8,945 bases of DNA from the NCBI GenBank assembly GCA_007119345.1, contig SKPV01000169.1, positions 1 through 8,945 on the forward strand, read 5' to 3'. Each line of letters begins with the position of its first letter. The stretch's first letter is position 1. The position numbers and the translations under genes were made by a program. The notes beneath the pieces were generated by a model. The model saw nothing but the letters and a program-made list of their open reading frames with translations, was not told the origin of the DNA and ran no database searches. Below, in pieces: positions 1-6,051 of the stretch. The DNA comes from Halovivax sp. (GTDB lineage Archaea > Halobacteriota > Halobacteria > Halobacteriales > Natrialbaceae).

Positions 1-257
1 GCCCATCAGCGAGTGGCGGGGTCGACGGTACTGGCGTTGCCGACAGGGGTTCAGCACTACGTCGACTCTCGCCGGTGCGTTTCGGGCAACGTTGGCGCGA
101 CCGGCGTCCGCATTCGGAGAACGCGGCGAGCGAGCGGCCGACCGACTCGCCGAAACGCGACCGAGACGATCCGTGCGCCCCGACCCGCGTGTCGCGTCGG
201 ACCCGCGGTGACCTTTCGTATTTCGATTCAACGTACGCCGACGAACGATAGAAACGA
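1..257. other. Left-edge region without a recognisable gene
   Basis: I see no convincing coding region here. The open frames that cross it have an arginine-rich composition typical of out-of-frame haloarchaeal DNA rather than the acidic composition of real haloarchaeal proteins. Base composition becomes more AT-rich from about 217, marking the approach to the promoter of the microprotein gene at 293. A CAT at 4-6 could be the minus-strand start of a gene leaving the window to the left, but two codons are not enough to call it. Confidence 0.5.
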
Positions 258-265
258 TTTTATCG
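258..265 (+). promoter_or_regulatory. TATA-like promoter of the 50-aa microprotein gene
   Basis: The sequence TTTTATCG lies about 30 bases before the ATG at 293, the spacing expected for a haloarchaeal TATA box serving a nearly leaderless mRNA. A 6-bp inverted repeat (ACGATA at 245-250, TATCGT at 261-266) overlaps it and could be an operator, although such a short match may arise by chance. Confidence 0.5.
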
Positions 266-292
266 TCCACTGGCGATGCGTCGAAGTGTAGC

Positions 293-445
293 ATGGGCGG
301 GTTGAGCCAACTCAGCGAGGAGTGTCGAGCGCACCTCGAGAAGGCCCTCGAAACCGACGACCCCGCGGAGAAGAACTACCACATTCGCGCCGTGATGCAG
401 GCCGGCTGCGTCGACGAAATTCCCGAGGGGTACGGCGAGCACTGA
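293..445 (+). CDS. Conserved-looking haloarchaeal microprotein (50 aa)
   Basis: This 50-residue protein starts with ATG 293 and ends at TGA 443-445. I do not recognise a named family. The composition is that of a real halophilic protein: acidic, with two cysteines (C11 and C39), a probable amphipathic helix at residues 5-20 (LSQLSEECRAHLEKALE) and a second helical stretch after the acidic turn TDDPAEK. It has no signal peptide, no membrane segment and no metal-ligand pair of the CxxC type. The start is supported by a TATA-like element 30 bases upstream and the lack of any Shine-Dalgarno site, which fits leaderless translation. The gene stands alone, with about 295 bases to the next gene. The evidence for coding is composition and promoter geometry, and its function is unknown. 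Confidence 0.7.
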   Translation: MGGLSQLSEECRAHLEKALETDDPAEKNYHIRAVMQAGCVDEIPEGYGEH

Positions 446-480
446 CTCCCGAACGGAATTTCAGGGCACTTCCAGGGGGC

Positions 481-524
481 CGGACCACGACCGGCGGCCC
501 GGACCACGACCGGCGGCCCGGACC
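481..524. repeat. Perfect 19-bp tandem repeat (2.3 copies)
   Basis: The unit CGGACCACGACCGGCGGCC occurs at 481-499 and again, without a mismatch, at 500-518. A partial third copy (CGGACC) follows at 519-524. It lies between two genes and breaks no reading frame I believe in. It looks like a recent slippage or duplication product, or a small protein-binding array. Confidence 0.9.
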
Positions 525-711
525 GCTGACAGCTGATACAGGAACGTGCGGAGCACGGGCCCCGGCCGACGCCGACCTGCTGGTCGCCCCCAGCCGGATC
601 CGTCGAATTCGTGAGCATCGGTCGGCCGAGCACTCGACGCTCGAGAGAATCGTGTCGGTCGACTCCTCCGAATCCGAGACCGTCCCGACGCCCGGCCTGC
701 AGGTCCGGCAT

Positions 712-717
712 CTTTAC
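712..717 (+). promoter_or_regulatory. TATA-like promoter of the 85-aa protein gene
   Basis: The element CTTTAC sits about 26 bases before the GTG at 741. This spacing would put the transcription start on or next to the start codon, giving a leaderless mRNA. Confidence 0.5.
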
Positions 718-740
718 CGGTCGACGGCGTAACGACGCCC

Positions 741-998
741 GTGACCGAACTCGAGATTCCGCCCGATGCGACCGAGGAGACGGCGAGCCGGCTGGTGGCG
801 GAGTTCGCCGACGTCGGCGACGAGGTCGAGATCTGGGACAGCGAGATGACCGACACCGACGGCGACGACCGCGCCCGGGCCCACGGCACGATCACCGCGA
901 TCGAACCCGGTTACGTCGAGATCGACGGAGAAGGACCCGACGGCGAGGGCATCCGTTACGACGAGATCCACACGATGGCGCGGATCGACACCGCCTGA
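741..998 (+). CDS. Conserved-looking acidic haloarchaeal protein (85 aa), possible small beta-barrel
   Basis: The protein starts at GTG 741 and is 85 residues long, very acidic, with no cysteine, signal peptide or membrane segment. I do not recognise a named family. After a helical N-terminus (residues 8-24) the rest reads as alternating short beta strands: DEVEIWD, then HGTITAIEPGYVEIDG, then GIRYDEIHTMARID. Strand-turn patterns like this occur in small SH3-like or Sm-like barrels, so nucleic-acid or protein binding is possible, but this is inference from pattern only. The GTG start is supported by a TATA-like element 26 bases upstream and by the acidic composition beginning exactly there. 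No Shine-Dalgarno site is present. The gene converges on tiaS, whose stop codon is 84 bases away; no link between the two is evident. Confidence 0.8.
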   Translation: MTELEIPPDATEETASRLVAEFADVGDEVEIWDSEMTDTDGDDRARAHGTITAIEPGYVEIDGEGPDGEGIRYDEIHTMARIDTA

Positions 999-1082
999 GC
1001 GCCGTCCGAGCGGTTCCCGTCTCGTCCCTGCGACCGCCCGCCTCGTCCAGTCGACCGGCCAGCCGCCGCCGACCGCGATCGG

Positions 1083-2381
1083 TCACCGCTCCGGGTGCGT
1101 CGGCGCGTCGAAGCCGCCGCGGACGAGCGGTTTCGCCACGTGTCGACGGGCCCGCGGCGGCACCTCGTACCAGCCGGGTTCGAGCCGCCGGTCGATCGGC
1201 GAGCGTTCCCGTCCCGGCGCGCTCGTCCCGCAGTCCCGGCATCGGTAGCCCTGATCGCGGCCGGCGCTCTCCATGGTCCGCTCGCACTCCGGACACGTCG
1301 GCGTCACCAGCTCGTGGCGGACCAGCTGACGGACGGCGAACTTCTCCAGCTTGATCGTCCCGCGGGATCGCTCGCCGCAGACGGTGAGTCGGTCCCCGGG
1401 CCGCAGCGCCCGAACCCGATCCCGGAAGCGCTTGGTGGGTTCGAAGGCCGCGCACTCCGTTTTCGAGCCGCCGTCGGGGCCAGCGATGGGGACGAAGACG
1501 TGACCCCCGCGGCGGGTCTCCGGCTCCCCGGCGACGACGCCATCGACCCGGTACGCGCGGCCGTCCTCGAGCCCGCCCAGGCGGCCGTCCTGGAGGTGGA
1601 CGTCGGTCCCCTGGTTGGTGACGAACCGCTCGCTGGCGTGGACGGGTTCGCTCCCGATGGAGGCCGCGACGCCGTCGACCGCGGCCGGATCGTCGCCGCG
1701 GATCCCGAAGAGGACCGGACCCGGCGTTCGCGGGACGCAAACCAGCTCGCCGGCCCCGCGGTCGACGGTGTCCCAGACGGCGGGGTAGGCTTCGTCCGCC
1801 GCCTCGCGAACCGACGCCGGGTCCACGTCTCGCGGGGTCCCCCAGCGCTCGGGCTCCCGGTACGCGATCCGCTCGGAGGTCCACTCCTCGAGGGCGCGCC
1901 AGGCGCCGATCGCGGCGAGCGCGCCGATCCGCCCGCGACCGTCGCCGCGGTGGTACGTGCGGTACCCCAGGTCGTCGACGAGGCGGACGGCCTCGGCGAT
2001 CGTCAGGTGATCGCGGATCGCCCGCAGGGCGAAGTCGCCGACGGCGGCGGGGATCGCGTCCGCGGCGCACTCGAAGTCGGTCACCGGGAGCTCGTGATCG
2101 GCCACCACGAGTCCCGGGTTGGTCGCCTCGTCGTCGGCGATCGCGAGGTCCGCGAGCTCCTCGCGCGCCGCCTCGAACGCGGCGTCGGGGTCGCAATCGG
2201 CGTGCACGGCGAGGGCGGCGTTCCCGCGCGTCTTGTACTCGACGGCGGGGTTGAGTCGGACCAGCAGCAGTCGCTCGACCCGCCCGCGCTCGCGCAACCG
2301 CTCGGCGATCCGGGCGGCGACGTAGGTCGTGCACATCCCGCGCTCGCGGGAGTCGGTGTCGTCCAGCCCGACGACGGTCAT
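1083..2381 (-). CDS. tiaS: tRNA(Ile2) 2-agmatinylcytidine synthetase TiaS
   Basis: TiaS uses ATP to attach agmatine to C34 of the CAU anticodon of tRNA-Ile2, making agmatidine so that the tRNA reads AUA as isoleucine. This is the archaeal counterpart of bacterial TilS lysidine chemistry and acts in the cytoplasm. The 432-residue product has the family signature GLDDTDS at residues 5-11, followed by GMCTTYVA; T18 matches the threonine reported as autophosphorylated in the Archaeoglobus enzyme. The motif YKTRGNAALAVH follows, then a ferredoxin-like middle region and an OB-fold region around GTIKLEKFAVRQL. Near the C-terminus is a zinc ribbon with C363, C366, C381 and C384. Length and domain order match the full-length family. 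The ATG at 2381 was chosen because the signature begins immediately after it; the frame stays open upstream but gives non-homologous, basic sequence. No strong TATA box is visible, although GTACGC at 2405-2410 lies at a suitable distance. Confidence 0.95.
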   Translation of the reverse strand: MTVVGLDDTDSRERGMCTTYVAARIAERLRERGRVERLLLVRLNPAVEYKTRGNAALAVHADCDPDAAFEAAREELADLAIADDEATNPGLVVADHELPVTDFECAADAIPAAVGDFALRAIRDHLTIAEAVRLVDDLGYRTYHRGDGRGRIGALAAIGAWRALEEWTSERIAYREPERWGTPRDVDPASVREAADEAYPAVWDTVDRGAGELVCVPRTPGPVLFGIRGDDPAAVDGVAASIGSEPVHASERFVTNQGTDVHLQDGRLGGLEDGRAYRVDGVVAGEPETRRGGHVFVPIAGPDGGSKTECAAFEPTKRFRDRVRALRPGDRLTVCGERSRGTIKLEKFAVRQLVRHELVTPTCPECERTMESAGRDQGYRCRDCGTSAPGRERSPIDRRLEPGWYEVPPRARRHVAKPLVRGGFDAPTHPER

Positions 2382-2561
2382 ACCCGCGTTTGGCGGCGCC
2401 CGGTGGTACGCGTTTCGGACCGCGAGGACGGCGTCGGAACCCTGCGAGCCGACCGGCGCCCGCGACCTGGAAGCCGTCCCCTCCCGAACCCGCGGTCGAT
2501 AACCGTGACGGCTGCGAGATCCCGAGAACGCAAGACGGCGAACCGGGACCGGGGCAAAAGG

Positions 2562-2567
2562 TATATG
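2562..2567 (+). promoter_or_regulatory. TATA box of the HTH regulator gene
   Basis: The element TATATG, within GGTATATGGG, is centred about 26 bases before the ATG at 2590. A GGAGG follows at 2568-2572, but it is 17 bases from the start codon and so too far to act as a normal ribosome-binding site. The heptamer GTATATG recurs at 2586-2592 across the start codon. Confidence 0.6.
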
Positions 2568-2589
2568 GGAGGAATCGCTAGAGTCGTAT

Positions 2590-3558
2590 ATGTCCCGGTC
2601 CGCACTGGTCGGAAACGTCACCGCGATGCTCGAAGACGCAGGGTTCGCGGTGAGTGACCGGTGTGCAATCCGACCGAAGAGCTTCGACGTGGCGGCCCGC
2701 CGCGGCGGAGACCTGCTGCTGGTGAAGATCCTCGGGAACATCGACGCGTTCAACGAGGAGACGGGTCACGAGATGCGCCGCCTCGGCACCCACCTCCGCG
2801 CCACGCCGCTCGTGATCGGCATGCGAAGCCGCGACGAGGCGCTGAAACCGGACGTCGTCTACTTCAGACACGGCGTCCCGGTGTTCAGCCCCGACACGGC
2901 CTACAACCTGTTCGTCGAGGACGTCCCCCCGCTGATCTACGCGGCGCCCGGCGGCCTCTACGTCAACATCGACGGCGACCTGCTGGCCGACGAGCGCCAG
3001 GAGCGCGACTGGAGCCTCGGCCGGCTGGCGACGGAACTCGGCGTCTCCCGTCGCACCGTCTCGAAGTACGAGGACGGCATGAACGCCTCCGTCGAGGTCG
3101 CGATGGAACTCGAATCGCTGTTCGACGCGCCGCTGACGAGCCCCGTCGAGGTGCTGACGGGCGCCGAGGACGTCCACGAGAGCGAGCCGACGCCGGATGA
3201 CCCGGCGGCCGATCCCGACGACGAGGCGGTCGTCGCCACCCTCACCCGCGCCGGCTTCACGGTCCACCCGACGGTCCGGTCGCCGTTCAAGGCCGTCAGC
3301 ACCGAGGACGCCCGCGACGAGGAGCCGGTGCTCACCGGCCACTCCGAGTTCACGAAGGCCGCCGAAAAGCGCGCGCGGATCATGAGCTCGATCGGGCGGG
3401 TCACCCGGACCCGATCGGTCTACGTCGTCGAACGCGCAACGCGCGACTCCGTCGACGGCACCGCGCTCGTCGAGCGCGAGGAGCTCGAAGCGATGCGCGA
3501 CGCCGACGACCTCCGCGAGGTCATCCGGGAGCGGGCGAACAGGGAAGAAGCGGCGTGA
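2590..3558 (+). CDS. Archaeal HTH-type transcriptional regulator (COG1395-like)
   Basis: This 322-residue protein matches in layout the archaeal family of putative HTH-type regulators typified by MTH_967 (COG1395). Residues 1-130 form an N-terminal alpha/beta domain with the stretch SFDVAARRGGDLLLVKILGN. Residues 136-182 form a Cro/cI-type helix-turn-helix: WSLGRLATELGVSRRTVSKYE, in which SRRTVSKYEDG is the recognition helix. After an acidic proline-rich linker (about 188-212), residues 212-310 look like a second, diverged copy of the N-terminal domain. It presumably binds DNA as a dimer, but the regulated genes are unknown; the diverging tiaS promoter, 208 bases away, is one candidate along with its own. 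The ATG at 2590 is supported by a TATA box 26 bases upstream and a leaderless arrangement. The nearest downstream gene is convergent, so it is likely monocistronic. Confidence 0.88.
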   Translation: MSRSALVGNVTAMLEDAGFAVSDRCAIRPKSFDVAARRGGDLLLVKILGNIDAFNEETGHEMRRLGTHLRATPLVIGMRSRDEALKPDVVYFRHGVPVFSPDTAYNLFVEDVPPLIYAAPGGLYVNIDGDLLADERQERDWSLGRLATELGVSRRTVSKYEDGMNASVEVAMELESLFDAPLTSPVEVLTGAEDVHESEPTPDDPAADPDDEAVVATLTRAGFTVHPTVRSPFKAVSTEDARDEEPVLTGHSEFTKAAEKRARIMSSIGRVTRTRSVYVVERATRDSVDGTALVEREELEAMRDADDLREVIRERANREEAA

Positions 3559-3602
3559 GAACTGAGATCCCGACGGAGCGAGAATAACCGACTGGTGAGC
3601 GA

Positions 3603-3628
3603 CGAGGATCGAGGGCGCTCGATCCTCG
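3603..3628. repeat. Perfect inverted repeat, 11-bp stem and 4-base loop
   Basis: CGAGGATCGAG at 3603-3613 pairs without mismatch with CTCGATCCTCG at 3618-3628 across the loop GGCG. It begins 45 bases after the regulator stop codon. No run of T follows, so it is not a textbook terminator. It could be an RNA 3'-end stabiliser or a dispersed repeat. Confidence 0.85.
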
Positions 3629-3725
3629 AGACGGCGCGTAGCGCGGGACCGTAATCCCTGCCGGAGCTCGAGATCGGACTCGCGACCCGCCGCCCGCTGT
3701 ACGAGAATTATCAGTGCGCCGCCCG

Positions 3726-3741
3726 CCACGTTCGAACGTGG
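3726..3741. repeat. Perfect 16-bp palindrome
   Basis: CCACGTTCGAACGTGG reads the same on both strands. As RNA it would form a 6-bp stem with a TCGA tetraloop. It is 29 bases downstream of the glutaredoxin stop codon on the minus strand, and CTTTCC follows nearby on the plus strand, so it may aid termination or 3'-end formation. Confidence 0.8.
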
Positions 3742-3769
3742 TGCGCGCTTTCCGTCGCCTTCGACCTCG

Positions 3770-4021
3770 TTACGCGTCGCCGTAGGTCTCCTCGAGGTAC
3801 CGCACGATGTCGTCGCTCTCGGGCATCGCCTCGACGCCGTTGGCCTCGTCGGTGATGACGGGTACGCCGGTCTGGCCGCTCACGTCTTCGACTTCTGTGC
3901 GCTCGGCGTGGGCCGACGGGACCTCGACGGAGTCGTAGTCCAGGTCGAGCTCGTCGAGTTTGGTGCGGACTTTCGCGCAGTACGGACAGCCGGGGAGTTC
4001 GTAGAACGTGATGTCTGCCAT
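3770..4021 (-). CDS. Glutaredoxin family protein
   Basis: This is an 83-residue single-domain thioredoxin-fold oxidoreductase of glutaredoxin type. It begins with a beta strand (ADITFYEL) leading straight to the redox motif CPYC (C12-P13-Y14-C15). The cis-proline motif TGVPVI follows at residues 51-56, and the C-terminal helix contains SDDIVRYLEETYG. The length is typical of a bacterial-type dithiol glutaredoxin. It should reduce protein disulfides or mixed disulfides in the cytoplasm; because haloarchaea are known to use gamma-glutamylcysteine rather than glutathione, that thiol is the likely partner. The ATG at 4021 is supported by CTCTTAC on the minus strand (4044-4050), centred about 26 bases upstream. 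It follows the purine permease on the same strand with a 105-base gap, but its own promoter suggests separate transcription. Confidence 0.93.
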   Translation of the reverse strand: MADITFYELPGCPYCAKVRTKLDELDLDYDSVEVPSAHAERTEVEDVSGQTGVPVITDEANGVEAMPESDDIVRYLEETYGDA

Positions 4022-4043
4022 GGTCGGCGTTGTGGCGGAGAGC

Positions 4044-4050
4044 GTAAGAG
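4044..4050 (-). promoter_or_regulatory. TATA-like promoter of the glutaredoxin gene
   Basis: Read on the minus strand the element is CTCTTAC, centred about 26 bases before the ATG at 4021. This places the transcription start at the start codon (leaderless mRNA). Confidence 0.45.
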
Positions 4051-4116
4051 GTCGACGGTCGACGAGGGGGTTGCCGCGAACGGGGACGACGGGAGCCGGA
4101 AGTCGGAACGAGGCGC

Positions 4117-4128
4117 GATCGGCCGATC
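4117..4128. repeat. 12-bp palindrome overlapping the permease stop codon
   Basis: GATCGGCCGATC is a perfect palindrome that runs into the TGA of the permease gene (minus-strand stop at 4127-4129). It could form a small hairpin at the end of that mRNA, although only weak T-rich sequence follows on the minus strand. Confidence 0.5.
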
Positions 4129-5602
4129 AGAACGTGACCATCTCGGCCTCGACGGCGAAGTAGACCCCGAAGTAGACGACGAACGCGATCGCGAGCACCC
4201 ACTGGCCGAGCGAGACGTCCCGGCGCTCGCCCATCGCCGCCTTCACCATCGGGTAGCTGATGATCCCGGCGGCGAGGCCGTTGGCGATCGAGGCCGTCAG
4301 CGGCATGACCGTGATCGTCAGGCCGCCGGCGATCGCCCACGCGGGATCCTGCCAGTCGATGTCGGCGACGCCCTGGAGCATGATGATGCCGACCACGACG
4401 AGCGCGATGTAGGTCGCGAACGTCGGGATGGCGGTCACGACGGGGACGGCCAGCAGCGAGAGCGCGAAGAAGCCGCCGACGACCAGCGCCGTGAAGCCGG
4501 TGCGGCCGCCCTCCTCGATCCCGGTCGACGATTCGATGTACGTCGTCACGGTGGAGGTCCCCATCGCGGCGCCGGCGGTCGTGCCGACCGCGTCAGCCAT
4601 CAGCGGCTTCTCCATCTCGGGGAGGTCGCCCTTGTCGTCCAGGAACCCGCCGATCTGGGAGACGCCGATCAGCGTGCCGGCGGTGTCGAAGAAGTCCACG
4701 AAGAAGAACGTGAACACGACGAGCAGGAAGATCAGCGGGTCCTCCTGGATCTGGCCGAGTCCCTCGACGAAGCCCCAGAACAGCGGCGTGAAGTCGTACT
4801 GGGCGCCGGTCTGCACCTCGGCGGGGGTGATGGTACCGCGTTCGACGAAGCCGGCCAGCGTCGCGGCCCAGGCGGCGATCGCGGTCGTCAGGATGCCGAT
4901 CACGATCGCTCCGGTGACGCCGCGGGCGTACAGGATGAACGTGAGCGCCAGCCCCGCGAGGCCGACGGCGGCGATCGGGCTCTCGAGGACGTTGCCCAGC
5001 TGGACGAGCGTCGCGTCGTAGGCGACGACGACCTGCATCTCCTGGAGCCCCAGGAAGAGCAGGAACACGCCGATACCGGCCCCCACGGCGAACTTGACCG
5101 GCTCCGGGAACAGCTCGATGATGTAGCGTCGGGCGCCGACGGCCGTGAGCAGGATGAAGATGATCCCCTCGACGAACACCGCGGCCAGCGCCAGCTGCCA
5201 CGGAACGCCGAGCAAGAGGACGACCGTGAACGTGAAGAAGGCGTTGAGCCCCATCCCCGGGGCCAGCCCGAACGGTCGTTTGGCGTAGAACGCCATCACC
5301 AGGATGGCGATGATCGACGCGAGGATGGTGACGACGGTCAGCATCTGGACGACCTCCCCGTAGGTGTACACCTCGCCGTTGATCGTCGTCTCCTGGATCG
5401 GCGCCCCGTCCTCGCCGAATCCGCCGACGATCGCCGGCCCCAGGATCTGTGGGTTGACGACGATGATGTACGCCATCGCCAGGAACGTCGTCAGCCCCGC
5501 GATCGTCTCGGTGCGGAGGTCGGTCTCGTGAGCGTCGAACTCGAAGTAGTGCGCGATGCGTCTCGTGAATCCCTCCCCGTCGGTCGACCCGGATGAAGCC
5601 AT
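4127..5602 (-). CDS. NCS2/AzgA-type purine nucleobase permease
   Basis: This 491-residue polytopic membrane protein belongs to the AzgA/PbuG branch (COG2252) of the NCS2 family, which imports adenine, guanine or hypoxanthine by proton symport. The hallmarks are all present: TTFLAMAYIIVVNPQ at 38-52, APGMGLNAFF at 114-123, FVDFFDTAGTLIG at 301-313 and ESSTGIEEGGRTG at 357-369. Between them lie about a dozen hydrophobic segments, and the length is slightly above the common 430-450 residues because of an acidic, halophile-style loop near residues 62-82. The exact nucleobase cannot be told from sequence. The ATG at 5602 is preceded by a TATA-like element on the minus strand, and the N-terminus (a hydrophilic tail, then RTETIAGLTTF) fits the family. 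It is divergent from the zinc-ribbon gene, and no purine-salvage gene lies beside it in this window. Confidence 0.94.
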   Translation of the reverse strand: MASSGSTDGEGFTRRIAHYFEFDAHETDLRTETIAGLTTFLAMAYIIVVNPQILGPAIVGGFGEDGAPIQETTINGEVYTYGEVVQMLTVVTILASIIAILVMAFYAKRPFGLAPGMGLNAFFTFTVVLLLGVPWQLALAAVFVEGIIFILLTAVGARRYIIELFPEPVKFAVGAGIGVFLLFLGLQEMQVVVAYDATLVQLGNVLESPIAAVGLAGLALTFILYARGVTGAIVIGILTTAIAAWAATLAGFVERGTITPAEVQTGAQYDFTPLFWGFVEGLGQIQEDPLIFLLVVFTFFFVDFFDTAGTLIGVSQIGGFLDDKGDLPEMEKPLMADAVGTTAGAAMGTSTVTTYIESSTGIEEGGRTGFTALVVGGFFALSLLAVPVVTAIPTFATYIALVVVGIIMLQGVADIDWQDPAWAIAGGLTITVMPLTASIANGLAAGIISYPMVKAAMGERRDVSLGQWVLAIAFVVYFGVYFAVEAEMVTF

Positions 5603-5615
5603 CGTAGTCGATCGG

Positions 5616-5630
5616 GGGTTCTCAGAGCCC
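5616..5630. promoter_or_regulatory. Imperfect palindrome between TATA and permease start
   Basis: GGGTTCTCAGAGCCC has dyad symmetry with one mismatched pair around a central base. It sits between the TATA element and the ATG of the permease, a typical position for a repressor operator. The assignment rests on symmetry and position only. Confidence 0.3.
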
Positions 5631-5631
5631 G

Positions 5632-5640
5632 AAGTAAAAG
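5632..5640 (-). promoter_or_regulatory. TATA-like promoter of the purine permease gene
   Basis: On the minus strand this reads CTTTTACTT, preceded by the purine-rich AGGAAA, which resembles a TFB recognition element. The spacing to the ATG at 5602 predicts a leader of about 8 bases. Confidence 0.55.
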
Positions 5641-5750
5641 TTTCCTATACGGTCACGGGCGGATGAACGATGACTTTCGGACGGCTCCGATAATAATCGA
5701 AAGCCGGAGCGGGAATCCGTCTTCGGTCCTCGACCGGCCGCCGCTGCAAG

Positions 5751-5760
5751 CGTTTTTTGC
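5751..5760 (+). promoter_or_regulatory. TATA-like promoter of the zinc-ribbon gene
   Basis: The T-run in CGTTTTTTGC is centred about 27 bases before the ATG at 5783. This matches the leaderless geometry seen across the window and supports that ATG over the upstream in-frame one at 5663. Confidence 0.5.
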
Positions 5761-5782
5761 GTCCGCCGGCCCAACGGGCATC

Positions 5783-6010
5783 ATGGCAGAAAATCGCGTA
5801 GTTCAGGGGCGCATGGTCACCGCGAGGGCGCTGGCCGAGCTGATCGAAGGCGAGGACGTGATGGAAGCGGAAGCCATCGAAGACGCCGACCGGGACTGCC
5901 CCGAGTGCGGCGGCGACGTCCTCGAGGTGGGATACATGCCGTCGGTGACGGCGTTCGTCACGGGCTGGAAGTGCCAGGACTGCGACTGGAAGGAGACGGA
6001 TCGGGAGTGA
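5783..6010 (+). CDS. Small haloarchaeal zinc-ribbon protein (probably DUF5795)
   Basis: This 75-residue acidic protein has two CxxC knuckles, C39-P-E-C42 and C64-Q-D-C67, spaced as in a rubredoxin-like zinc ribbon. An N-terminal helical segment precedes them (ALAELIEGEDVMEAEAIEDA). The overall pattern, including VLEVGYMPSVTAFVTGWKCQDCDW between and around the knuckles, fits what I recall of a haloarchaeal family annotated as DUF5795; that assignment is from memory. The function is unknown. Small zinc ribbons of this type often act in protein-protein or nucleic-acid binding. The frame is open back to an ATG at 5663, but the TATA-like run at 5751-5760, the GC-rich non-acidic extension and the family start (MAENRVVQGRMV) favour 5783. 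It is divergent from the permease and convergent with the phosphotransferase. Confidence 0.85.
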   Translation: MAENRVVQGRMVTARALAELIEGEDVMEAEAIEDADRDCPECGGDVLEVGYMPSVTAFVTGWKCQDCDWKETDRE

Positions 6011-6051
6011 CGGCGAGCGGCGTTCGGGTAGGAGGACGGATCCGCCGGCCT

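Larger units (their letters stand above)
446..740. other. Intergenic region with a tandem repeat and a promoter
   Basis: These 295 bases contain no protein I would call. Long frames on both strands give basic, arginine-rich translations, unlike the acidic neighbours. The stretch holds a perfect 19-bp tandem repeat at 481-518 and, at its right end, a TATA-like element serving the gene at 741. A small RNA cannot be excluded, but no clear stem with a terminator was seen. Confidence 0.5.
3559..3769. other. Convergent intergenic spacer with inverted repeats
   Basis: This spacer separates the 3' ends of the regulator and glutaredoxin genes. I see no coding region in it. It contains a perfect 11-bp stem hairpin at 3603-3628 and a perfect 16-bp palindrome at 3726-3741, plus a short AT-rich patch (GAGAATTATCAG, 3703-3714) between them. 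The region may provide transcription termination for both converging genes. Confidence 0.5.

Noticed and set aside
1..6. A possible minus-strand start codon of a gene leaving the window to the left
   Set aside because: Only two codons are visible and no convincing TATA element lies at the proper distance.
596..609. Adjacent GGATCC and GAATTC sites, suggestive of cloning sequence
   Set aside because: Both hexamers occur naturally at this frequency, and the surrounding sequence is continuous haloarchaeal-like DNA.
1095..2657. A 520-codon plus-strand open frame opposite tiaS
   Set aside because: It is the antisense shadow of tiaS, whose domains and motifs are unambiguous. Long antisense frames are common in GC-rich DNA.
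2382..2753. A 124-residue upstream extension of TiaS on the minus strand
   Set aside because: The extension is basic, overlaps the start of the divergent regulator gene, and the GLDDTDS signature expected near the N-terminus follows directly after ATG 2381.
3908..5596. A 562-codon plus-strand open frame opposite the permease gene
   Set aside because: Its low-complexity Asp/Arg/Gly-rich translation is an antisense artefact of the hydrophobic permease codons.
5663..5782. A 40-residue N-terminal extension of the zinc-ribbon protein from ATG 5663
   Set aside because: The extension lacks the acidic composition of the rest, and a TATA-like run at 5751-5760 places transcription start at ATG 5783, where the family-like N-terminus begins.
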